Assembly (NCBI GenBank): GCA_905250885.1
Contig: CAJNOQ010000142.1
Location: forward strand, 1 to 64,000
Direction: 5' to 3'
Source of the DNA: Didymodactylos carnosus
Taxonomy: Eukaryota; Rotifera; Eurotatoria; Philodinida; Philodinidae
Length of the DNA: 64,000 nt
Position 1 is the stretch's first letter, and every line of letters starts with the position of its first letter. A program made the position numbers and the translations under genes. Below the pieces are notes generated by a model that ran no database searches, had not been told where the DNA came from, and worked only from the letters and a program-made list of their open reading frames with translations. This document shows, one piece after another, positions 54,844-64,000 of the stretch.

Positions 54844-56884
54844 TTATTGATTATTTGCTTTTTGACCCGATATCATTGCTTCATATCGTATTTTAGTTGG
54901 ATCTCCAATGAGTCGAACTTGTGCATTATTATCAATACCCGCTTCTTTCAATGAACGATCGGGATAGAGTTGAAGTTCTTGTCCACGATAATATAATTTT
55001 TGATCTTTAATAGGTACACTAGTAATTCGTTGTAATTCTTCCATTAAATCATAAATACGTAAATTGTTTGTACTGCGTAATATTAGTACATGACGATCAG
55101 ATCCTTAAAAAAAAGAGAAGATCTTAAAAATTAAAGACAGACAAAGAAATAAATATACTTACCATGAAATACTTCTACTTTCAATACTTCTTGATTACTA
55201 TTTGTTCCATTGGATATATTATTATCTCCCCTAAAATATTTTATAACTATACAAGAAAAGATTAAATAATAAAATAATTTCTAGAATAACAACGCTTCAT
55301 TTGGTTCTGATTCTGTGAGCAATTAGTTAAAATACAAAAAAGTAACATTTTTCATGGTTGTTATAAGTATCCTACGTTTGCATCTTTTACTATGTGATTT
55401 GCAGAGTAACATAAAAAAGTAGCTAAGCATTCTTTGAAAATTGCAGCTAACTAATTGAATATGTTTTACATATATGTAGAAGAAATTTAAATTTTTACCT
55501 TGGAGATGTTTGTCCTTGTCGTGGAGATTGCGAACCATCTCCTCCATATTGTTGTCGAGCTGTATAATCAGTTTGCTGTTGTTGTTGTTGTTGTTGTTGT
55601 TGTGGCTGTTGTCCACTATTCTGATTGGAATTTTTATACCATAGAGAGATAAATGAATTATTAACAATACCAATGGATTCTACTGGAGCATCAGGAGGAA
55701 ATTGTGTTAGTGACATTCCATTATAACCAACGTTTTGATCAAGTATGGGTATGTTAAATCGTTGTTGTAATTCCATTTGTAAGTCATAGAGTGTAATTGG
55801 ATGCGGACGACCAATTACTAAACCTTCTACACGATCTCCTAAACCAATTTGTAGATTAAGAACAAAAGTTGATACTCGTGGACCGGTATAATTTTGATTT
55901 GGTGGCTGAGATTGTTGATAATAATTGCCACTAGAAACAGAAAAAATTAGTGTTAGTTATCAAGCAGGAATGAGATGGGAAAATGACACCGTTAAATACG
56001 CGTAAGCATCAACACGACAAAATCTTAGAGGTAAAAGTTTTTCTTTATTGAAAGAAAATTTGAAAAAAATAAATTGATTAATTAAAACTGAAGAGTAATT
56101 CAAAGTATTTTGAAATAGAAACATATTTGTCATATGTCTATGTCTGATAATAATAACGCCTAGAAATATAAAGGCAAACATAATATTTGTCTTTAGAAAA
56201 TGGAAAATCTCTTTTCTAAAACTCACGGACTATGATAATGACAATAACAGTTACAACTGTTACAACTATTACAACTGTTGTTGCTAATACGATAATTATG
56301 ATGAGAACATGTACATGTGCAATAACAACTGAAAAATTGTGTCAAAAATCTTTTGTTTTTTTTTGTTATAAATATTGTTGAATCTTACCGTGGACTTGTA
56401 CTATATTGATCATTATAAGATTGATAAGTTGGATATTGAGTTGGATAATAATTTGTTTGTTGTTGCACCGTTTGTCCACCACTGTATGGCTCTTGTTGAT
56501 TTGTATAATCTACATAGGAACGTAATTCTCGTCTTCTATTTCGTTGTACCGGATCATCTTCACGGCAAACACGCATTGGATGATTATTTTCTATACCCAA
56601 TGTTTCTAATAATTCATTTGGTGTATCACAGATATTTCGACCCTTGAGAAAAAAAGAAACACAAAACAAAAGATTATTTACAACTTTTAATTATCATATT
56701 GATCATCTAGACTTACTTTCCAATATAAAATAATTTGATCTATTGGCATTTTAAATATTTTTGATGCATCTTCTTGTACATCTCGAACACGTAAATCATA
56801 ATTTCGTTTAACAATTAATGTTTGACGATCAGAACCATAGGCTGCCTCAATTTTAATTACTTTTCGATCTTGACGACGTGCCAT
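54844..56884 (-). CDS. Protein with three ubiquitin-like domains and a Cys-rich micro-exon, unnamed family
   Basis: Six exons, 56884-56717, 56642-56389, 56328-56227, 55930-55499, 55230-55163 and 55103-54844, join in phase into 427 aa. Three beta-grasp (ubiquitin-like) modules are visible. Module 1, residues 8-80: KIEAAYGSDRQTLIV, MPIDQIILYWKGRNI, LGIENNHPMRV. Module 2, about 193-275: LYDLQMELQQRFNIPILDQ, YNGMSLTQFPP. Module 3, about 335-415: LRIYDLMEELQRITSVPIKD, LYYRGQELQLYPD. Each has the ubiquitin-type P-x-x-x-Q-x-L-x-Y-x-G core. Linkers are Gln/Asn/Tyr-rich with a polyglutamine run (CAA/CAG, 55574-55602). Exon 3 (residues 141-174) is a cysteine/histidine-rich insert with an NSCNSCNSCN repeat. 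No C-terminal diglycine is present, so the domains are probably binding modules and not conjugated tags. The start ATG follows an acceptor by 3 nt. Family and function are not recognised. Confidence 0.82.
55574..55602 (-). repeat. CAA/CAG trinucleotide run coding polyglutamine
   Basis: About ten consecutive GTT-type triplets on the + strand read as glutamine codons on the minus strand in exon 4 of the ubiquitin-like gene. Such runs are prone to length change. Confidence 0.9.
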
Positions 56885-56900
56885 TTTCTATTAAAAAAAG
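56885..56900 (-). promoter_or_regulatory. 3' splice site 3 nt upstream of the ubiquitin-like gene start
   Basis: On the minus strand TTTTTTTAATAG (AG at 56889-56888) is followed by AAA and the ATG at 56884. As at MED26, this acceptor must serve a 5'-leader exon or a trans-spliced leader. Confidence 0.55.
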
Positions 56901-58546
56901 AAAAATATGAACAAAAATATTACAGTTCATATTTTGAATGAGAGTTTAGAAATTATTAGTATGTTTGTTTTTTCCATCTATTTCACATGATTTCGCACAT
57001 TCAATTGTTACTATTTTTAAGCAATAAAATAAAAATCTAGGAAAAAAGTTCTATTCACCTACGTACATCAAAACGAGAAATATCTCGAACATCTTCACTA
57101 AAATACATAATTTATCTTGACTAGTGGTCACCAATTAATAATCACTTATTTTTTTAAAATTTGTTCTTTTTATATACTTAGAAAATAGTTTTTTCTTTGT
57201 CTTTTTCGATTGATATCACATATGATTGATATACAGAAGAGAAGAAAAAAAGAATTAGTTCTTTATATTACCGTGTAGTCAATTGCGTTTGAGAGCTATG
57301 TAATCTAAGTTAGATATCAAATTTCTTGTATTTCAATATTTCAGAATAGATATATTTTTTTTCTGTTAAAAAAATCGAATAATCGAAGGAAGAACAGGAA
57401 TTAAAGGAAAAAAAATCACCTGGAATCAGTCCTATTAAACAATTAAGAAAACGAACAAGTTGACAATTGTTTTTTTTTTATTCTTGTCATCACAATGGTT
57501 TCTAGTGAATATAAAAAAAGCAAGAGAGGGGAGAAACGTATTTCTATTAGTATTAGACACGTGACAATTTAACTTGTCAACAGAGTATCAACAGTGTATT
57601 GTATCAACAGAGTTCCTTTCTTTTTTCCTCATTATCGTGGTTTAAAAACAACTATTCGATCATTATTTTTTAAAATAAAAATCAAAAAAATCTGAGATCC
57701 TCTTTCGCTTGGTGACATGCTAAAATTTTCACATTTTTCTCTTTCTTTTATTGCATCCATTTCTTTTCTGTTGTCAAGCATGAGGTATTCTGCTTTGCAT
57801 AATAATAGAGTGTTAATTGTCAAAAAATAAGTAAATTATATTGAACAAGTTGTTTCTATGTAAATGTATTAAGTATCTGCCAAAAAAAGGAGGTCATCAT
57901 TTTTTTCTTCTGTTCAGTATTAAAAAAAAAAAAAAGCGCTGTTTGTGTTGTTTTTGAGATGATACAAATCCGTTCAATCATCAAAAATAAATCTGAAATG
58001 TTATGTGTTATTTTAAACGCATAGCACGCAATTTGTTTATAGTATACATTCTCTTAGTTATAATAACACCTAGTTACTGACAAACAATAAAAAACATAAA
58101 GCAGTCTATAGAATCACTTATTTCTAAAAACTACTACTTTGAAAATTAATGGGAACGATAGTACTGGTGCTCTTAAAATATTGTGAATTGAATCTGTACA
58201 GTAAGATGATTTAGCGATCAGTATGAATGTTTTTGAGATAATTTTCAGTCTTTCGACCTTACATAGCTACTGATTTCCTTCGCAACATTTCTATTTTTGT
58301 CAATTGAACAGAATCAAGCGTCATTATATTTACAAATCTATTAGTATTCAAGTTTTTTTGAAATATTTTCTCGAGTTCAATCTTCTAATTCGGTCTTTTA
58401 TAGAAAAAACTATTTTATTCTATTCTATATTCATTTAGTTTCTGAAAAGTATTTTATTGTTGAAGACGAAAAAAAGATGCCACTGCCTTCTATTTGTCAC
58501 AAGATAACGTACTCTTCTGTAGTTCAATACTTTTTTTAGTTTGATG

Positions 58547-58845
58547 CACTCTAAAAATAAAAGTGTACCTAAAACTACTCTTTTAAGAAACCGATTTTCC
58601 GCTGAGCACTTTTCAGAAAGATCACTTCTAAAACGGCCACCAGAAGAACGCTTTTGAAAAGTGATCTTCAGTAGAATACTTTTGAAAAAAGGTCACTTCC
58701 AGAAGAAGGGAGCTGAAGCACTAAAAGGATTCCAGAAAAGAACACTATTTGAAAGTATTTCTCAGTGTAGCATTTTGAAACCGCTCCAGAAAGAACGCGT
58801 GGGTGGGAACCGTTCTTTCCAGCTATACATTTTTTTTACAGGGTG
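58547..58845. mobile_element. Possible MITE with CACYCT ends, 299 bp
   Basis: The left end CACTCTAAAAATAAAAGTGT and the right end, read inward, CACCCTGTAAAAAAAATGTA are similar. Inside, words such as CAGAAAGATCACTTCTAAAA and AGAACGCTTTTGAAAAGTGA recur in variant form and both orientations. No matching target duplication was found, so the boundaries are tentative. Confidence 0.45.
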
Positions 58846-60520
58846 GTGATTTGTGTTAATTTCGAGTCTGTTGGCGCCACCCGCTACGATAGAATGTCAA
58901 GTCAACGATGAAATTTGCAAAACGACCATAATGCCTATCATTAAGAGAAGCCGTGTACTTTACACGAATGTCACATAACTATTGTTGAATCATTCAGTAA
59001 AGTTTTGTGAATTACTACTCAAGATCTAATATTAATTCCGTTCGATCTTTTTGGTGCATTAAGCTATTCAAAGCACGAGCTACTTCAGATCATGATCTGA
59101 GACGAGATTCCACTTACTTCTTCATCATTTCCACTATTACTTTGTTACAAAATGTGTTGGTGGAAAGTAACACAAAAAATACTGAGAACGCAAAATGGCT
59201 AACGTTCTAACAATAAAATTAAAAAGTCTATTAAGCCCACAAAAAGCATTATCTCAAATCCCTTAATAAAAGATTTTTCACATCCAGATTAAGTACCTTT
59301 CCTACTTTTACCGTTTTTTCATGTTTTTGATGAAACAATATACCACTAAATGTGATCCTTCCTGGCAGTGATGTATCCAAATCATCAGTCTTTCTCTCAC
59401 CGGAAATTCAATTAAATGCATTAAAAATGCACAGAGTGGACCTTCAGAAACGAAAACATGCTTTCCACTTATTCAGAGTTTCTCTCTGCTCTTCTCACAT
59501 ACTGCAAGATGGTAACCCTATTCACACCACAACCGGTTGAATGAGAAGGCATCTCAACCTAATCAAGAAATTTTAAAAACTTGTTCGATTGTAATCAACT
59601 ACAGATTCGAAGTTTTCATAACCGATTCCTGTGTATGAAACAAACTTTGGATCATGATATTTCTGAAAAATGTCATGATCCCGTTTAGCTTCTGATGCTC
59701 TTCATGAAATTCTTAAAAAATTATTGAGCAAAACAATTGGGAAAAAATTTCCAGAAAAACCTCGACCGAATTTGTTGCGTACAAGGGAGTCGGTTATGGA
59801 AAGTTTGAATCTGTAATCGGTTTTGTCGAACAAGTTTGTACAATTCTAGATTAGATTGATGTATTTTTAGTTAAATATTATCATTTTCGAGCAGTAGTTT
59901 TGTACCATTCTATAAAATATTCATCCCTTCCTAGTGAGTAACAAACTCGCATCTGAGTAACATTTCGTTAACATTTGTCCAAGATCTTAGACAATCGTTA
60001 CTAAGATCATGAGACATGAAAATTCTAAGATTTGGTAAGATTTTTCTAAGGTCTTACTAAAGGTTATTGTGTTTCTTATAAAATTGATTCGTGATTACTA
60101 AGAATTTCTGAAAGTGTTGTTCAAATCCTGATAAATTTCTTTTACAGAACTTACTTCTGGTTTGAGTTTGTTGATCCGCATTGTTAAAAATTGCAGTCGA
60201 ACAGCACAAAAGAATGAAAAGAAACTTCATCCTTTTAGATGAACGTTGACTTGCATCGCACACTTTCTTAAAAGTTGTCGAACACTTTCAAGTGAGCAGA
60301 GACAAGCAAAGTCAGAATAAAAATAACTTAGCCAAATTTTGTTATATTTTCGATATTACTTATAGAGATGCACAAGAACAAAATAAAAGTCAAAGCTATA
60401 ATTTTCTATAAGATTTTAGATTATCTTATTAGCATTTTACATGATTTTAGTAAGATAATTTTAAGAAATGGCTAATATTTTTACTAAGGCTCAAACCATT
60501 TGAGTTTGCGTTTTTCTAGA

Positions 60521-60693
60521 AAGTGAATGTTTTAAGACGGCTAGCAGTGAGGCATCATTTTGATAGACAAACATGTGAAAAGAAAATGTATACCTCGACT
60601 GAGAAACGAACCCAGGATTATGTTACATTTTCTTTTCACATTTTTGTCTATCAAAATTGTACCTCACTTCCAGCCGTGTTAAAATTCATTTTC
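60521..60693. repeat. Inverted repeat with about 70-bp arms
   Basis: The left arm (60521-60590) and right arm (60623-60693) pair colinearly: GTTTTAAGACGGCT, AGTGAGGCA, TTTTGATAGACAAA and TGTGAAAAGAAAATGTA all have reverse complements on the right. The 32-base loop, read on the minus strand, contains CCTGGGTTCGTTTCTCAG, which resembles a tRNA T-arm (GGTTCGxxxC). It is probably a fold-back element; a tRNA-derived origin is possible but unproven. Confidence 0.7.
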
Positions 60694-61513
60694 TAATTTC
60701 ATCAAATCTTGTTTCACCATTCATATGTCCTTTTGTTTTGAGGAGAAACAATCAATATGTCTATAATATTCAAATGCGAAAATAGCCAGAACTTTCTTTG
60801 CTCAATATGATGAATAAAAAAGATTAAAATTAGAACTTTTTTACAGAAAATTTCGGTAATGTTTTGTTGTAACAAATTAAGTAAAAATTTTCGTTACTCT
60901 ATGTCAAATATTCGCATATTTATTTATACAAAGAATGAAAGAGTATACTCGACCGTATTAGAAAATTTGCTGTGATGTACGATGTATCTAATGCCTGGTA
61001 GCACTTTTATTATAAACGTTTTAACTTTGCTGAAAGGACACTTTAAAAAGTTGACTATTTTGAGTTTCTTAGTATATTTCGTGTAATCTTCCACTTTTAC
61101 ATTTTGTAATAAAACATTTAATATGTATTTGGTAAAGAATTTGAAGGGACATCAAAAATGAATTTAGATCGATTATAAATATTAGCAAAATACTCACAGC
61201 GGATCATATTTTCTGAGGAAATTGTCAGATAATAGTTTAACTTTTGTTTTTCATCATTGTCTCTCTATTTACTGCTATTATCAATGACTATGATTATCTA
61301 ATTAAACACAATCTTTTATGAGTTATCATATTTAACAACCGTAATGCACGGTACCATAGATCATCATACGACTTTTCTTGCTTATTTCATATAGATCTAT
61401 CGGTGGAATGCTACTACTGACTTATGAAATTTAACTTCGTCGAATACTGACTGGTTAGCATATATAACATGAAACGTTTAAATTTGAAGAATGATGCAAT
61501 TGTTACGACTTAC

Positions 61514-61720
61514 TTGAAGTTCTGCTTCATGATTTGCTTTATCTAAATCTAATGGATCGTACAATTTATGCCATATTTTATCGTGTTGTAAATTTGCTAA
61601 TGGATCCATTGCTGCTGAACGATTTGTTGGTGCAGCTGTATAATTTGTTGTGCCTGCTTTACTACGTTTTCCTTGATCAGTTACTTCGTATTCATACGTA
61701 TATTCATAAGTTGTTGTCAT
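61514..61720 (-). CDS. First exon of an unrecognised Tyr/Glu-rich protein (partial)
   Basis: The frame starts MTTTYEYTYEYEVTDQGKRS and runs 69 codons to a strong donor (CTTCAA followed by GTAAGTCG), ending in DLDKANHEAELQ in phase 0. The composition (alternating Tyr/Glu, then a conserved-looking WHKLYDPLDLDKANHEAEL block) looks like real protein, and a polypyrimidine-AG (TTTTTCTTCTAG) lies 13 nt upstream of the ATG. I could not find a following exon within the next 4 kb on the minus strand. If the intron were retained the product would be 80 aa. Family not recognised. Its continuation may lie beyond inserted repeats, or the gene may be truncated. Confidence 0.5.
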
Positions 61721-61735
61721 ATTTGCTGTTTAACT
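61721..61735 (-). promoter_or_regulatory. 3' splice site 13 nt upstream of the Tyr/Glu-rich start
   Basis: On the minus strand TTTTTTTCTTCTAG (AG at 61735-61734) precedes TTAAACAGCAAAT and the ATG at 61720. It is positioned like the acceptors before MED26 and the ubiquitin-like gene. Confidence 0.5.
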
Positions 61736-63212
61736 AGAAGAAAAAAAAATGATGATAATAATAATAATAATAACAACAACAAAGAGATATTCAACACAAC
61801 ATTTTGACGATTAATGTTAAAATTCTAACACTTATAAAAAAGGTATTTTTATGAAAATAAACTATTCCGGTGTGTCTGACGAATAATAGACCTACTGCTG
61901 TGTTGTAAAGCATGGCAACCAATATGAAATCATTACAATTATTTTTATTGTTATTATAGAAACTGAAATTCGAATGAAGGTTTTTCATTATGTATATATA
62001 CCAATTCTATATTTACGTCTTCTTTTCTACTACTAATATTTTCTTTTTTTTTGTGACGTTTGTTTTATGCAAAAGGAAGACTATCAACTGTCGTTATTTA
62101 AATCTCGTAGTAAACGTTGTCAATTTTTTAGTTGGTAATTTTATTAGAATAATACAGACACACATAAATATACACACACACACACCAGAACTCTTTATAA
62201 CGACTCTGAAGAGAAAAAAAAAACAATTCACTTGGGGCTACCTATTTTTCGAGCTCTGTTCGACGTAAATATCTTTAACAAAAAAAAAAAAAAAAACGAG
62301 AAAAAGTTTACTAATTTTTACAAAAGAATCTCTTTATAGAATACTTTCTTGGTTTCTTTCTGTTTTTCCATCCAAAAACAATAGAGTTCTTCATGTGAAA
62401 TAAATTTTTTATTTTATTTTATATTTCCTTTAAATTATATTAACACTATGTTTTCTCTTTATGTTAATTTATTCTTTTGTAAAATTTAATTGTTATGGTC
62501 CTTTGGTATAAAGTGTCCAAATTATCACCACAACGACACTTTATATTTCTTCAAATAGAAAAGGAAAATGAAAGAAGGATTAGAACATTTTGTTCAAAAT
62601 AAACTGCTTAAAGAAAAAAAATTTAAATTTTTAATTATTAAAAATAAAGATTAGTCTGATAAATTGTACAGATAGAAAAATTATTTTAAATAAGAACATG
62701 GTATTTAAACATTAAGTCGAATACGATCTCTCATCTTTACACTAGAATAAAAATATTGAAAAAATTTATTAATCCAAAGTTAAAAAGAAAATATTATGTT
62801 GTTCTACATAGTAAAAAGAAATAATTGAATTGAATTAAATATTTAACAAAGAATAAAGAACATCAAAATATCTTCTTTGAATTTAAAAGTTTCTAATTCT
62901 TATTACCTGTATACTATTTTCTCTCAGTTATTCTATTTGTTTTAAAATGCCCACTGATCTTATAAAGTGCAATGAAGTAGTGATATATATAATTTATCAA
63001 AGAAGAAAATATGTTTTTGTGAAACTAAACAACAAAAAACATTAAAACATTTAATTCGACATTTTTCTCTTTTTTTTTTTGAAGAAAATTTATTAAAACT
63101 TTACTCACAAAATATAGCCTGACATATGTTAATAAATAGCGAAAATACTTGATATTAATTGTTTTTAATATAATCCTCTCTGTCCGTTTTATAGAAAACT
63201 AATTGCAATGGC
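61736..63212. other. AT-rich non-coding stretch
   Basis: It contains a short ATA-type microsatellite (61752-61772), a CA tract (62170-62183) and many A/T runs. No open frame with coding character was found on either strand. Confidence 0.45.
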
Positions 63213-63286
63213 TTAAAAAAAAATATATACAACATTTGACGATGGTATAAAATTGAGATCGGGATCGGGTAATAGAGATGCTACGT
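63213..63286 (-). CDS. Possible terminal exon, unidentified protein
   Basis: After the acceptor GATATTTCAG the minus strand reads DVASLLPDPDLNFIPSSNVV and a few more residues to TAA at 63215-63213. The balanced composition in an otherwise A/T-driven region suggests real coding sequence. A possible upstream partner ends at about 63366 with GCGAGG followed by GTAAG, but the only frame that joins in phase has no start codon, so the gene model cannot be completed. Family unknown. Confidence 0.25.
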
Positions 63287-63598
63287 CTGAAATATCATTA
63301 TTAGTTAATGTGAATGTATAATCAAAACACAATTATTTATGAAAAGAAAAAAATAATTCTTACCCTCGCAGACATTATTACGATTAAATAGTTTATAAGG
63401 AGTTTGTTAAAAAGTGGCATATATATTCTTTTATTTTCCAGTTTACTTCTAAACACAAATGCGATTTTTAAAGAAAAGGCTCATATACATTGCATTCAAA
63501 AATTTCACCATAGAACATTATTAAATTTTTTTTTTTTTTCATATAGATGATAGTCGAAGCTCTACTTTTTTATTAATAAAATAAGAATAAGTGCAAAT

Positions 63599-63980
63599 AG
63601 TCGTATTCCTGTTGAATCATCACGTATTCTTAATTCAGTTTTATGTGCTTATTCCGATCAATCGTTGGATGTGATTAAAGAACGTTTATAAAAAACTTCA
63701 AGGTAAAATATTTGATTTTTTCTATTATTTCTACATCCAATATCTAAGTTATATTTGCTTTTTATTTTGATCAGAATGAATTACTACTTACAACTCAAAT
63801 TAATTCTAATCTATATATTGTAATTAAAATCTATTAATTGTAAGTTTGTAGCGAATATACATGCATTAAGTATCGATACGACTATGATATGTTAGCCATT
63901 CCGAAATTTTTGAGTTGAATTATGGACAACTGCCTGAATCAGTTGGACAATTAGTTAAATTTCATATGGACAGATAATAA
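63599..63980 (+). pseudogene. Decayed exon-like fragments, unidentified host gene
   Basis: Behind an AAATAG acceptor the + strand reads RIPVESSRILNSVLCAYSDQ and on to VIKERL, then TAA. A donor (TTCAAG then GTAAAA) and an acceptor (TTTTGATCAG) 70 bases later lead to NELLLTTQINSNLYI, which joins only with a frame change. At 63914-63976 a further piece reads FELNYGQLPESVGQLVKFHM before two stops. The pieces look like parts of one protein in order, with a stop and at least one shift between them. I do not recognise the family. The window ends before any continuation. Confidence 0.35.
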
Positions 63981-64000
63981 TCGAGATATTAACAGAGGGT

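Larger units (their letters stand above)
57833..61218. repeat. Dispersed repeat, second copy, split by about 2.75 kb
   Basis: 57833-58352 matches the left four fifths of the copy at 44507-45139, and 61108-61218 matches the rest, in the same orientation. The 2,755 bases between them have no counterpart in copy 1. They hold a TIR-like element (58547-58845), an inverted repeat (60521-60693) and otherwise unrecognised A/T-rich sequence with no supported gene. Either something inserted here, or copy 1 is an internal deletion derivative. Confidence 0.7.

Noticed and set aside
57048-57096. Possible small minus-strand exon (TTTTAG, then EDVRDISRFDV, then GTAGGTG)
   Set aside because: Its phase joins neither the ubiquitin-like gene's first exon nor the Tyr/Glu-rich exon; at most a 5'-UTR exon.

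Overview
The window is AT-rich animal DNA from an invertebrate. It has spliced host genes with mostly 55-75 bp GT-AG introns, a dense load of small non-autonomous transposons, and no prokaryotic or viral gene order. The protein set (WAVE-complex Abi, Mediator MED26, a neurobeachin-like BEACH protein, an SLC25 mitochondrial carrier) is metazoan. Compact introns, poly-Q/S/T-rich linkers and strong 3' splice sites just upstream of several start codons (a possible spliced-leader signature) would fit a bdelloid rotifer such as Rotaria or Adineta. That assignment is inference, not proof.

Layout. 1-4.9 kb: no convincing gene, one inverted-repeat element. 4.9-6.0 kb (-): SLC25A44-like carrier, two exons. 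7.7-9.7 kb (-): Abl interactor (Abi), four exons. 9.7-15.4 kb: gene-poor repeats (a 99-bp minisatellite, three short inverted-repeat elements). 15.4-31.0 kb (-): one large neurobeachin-like gene (NBEAL1/2 type), 24 exons, about 2,576 codons, with ConA-like, PH, BEACH and WD40 regions. Its long introns carry at least six inserted or repeat-rich elements, including a truncated LINE with an 11-bp target duplication. 32.7-33.7 kb: Tc1/mariner-like non-autonomous element. 35.3-37.0 kb (-): an unrecognised small secreted protein, probably GPI-anchored, rebuilt from three exons including a 40-nt first exon. 37-46.6 kb: gene-poor, several fold-back elements. 46.6-50.4 kb (+): MED26, four exons. 50.4-54.8 kb: AT-rich, no gene seen. 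54.8-56.9 kb (-): an unnamed protein with three ubiquitin-like folds, six exons, one of them a cysteine-rich micro-exon. 57.8-61.2 kb: second copy of a dispersed repeat, split by about 2.75 kb. 61.5-61.7 kb (-): first exon of an unrecognised Tyr/Glu-rich protein. 63.2-64 kb: short exon-like and decayed coding fragments.

The genes do not form a pathway; they are ordinary neighbours. The most informative signals are (i) the neurobeachin-like gene, in which 23 exons join in perfect phase while one exon carries two in-frame stops and a one-base frameshift; (ii) two unusual intronic elements built from iterated short palindromic words (TCCGGATGTTCGGAATG-like, and GTAGGATCC-like); (iii) the micro-exon and secreted-protein gene models, which need splicing evidence to be seen at all; and (iv) recurrent polypyrimidine-AG sites 3-40 nt upstream of start codons. 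All exon boundaries were read by eye from splice signals, phase and protein similarity; no search or alignment was run.
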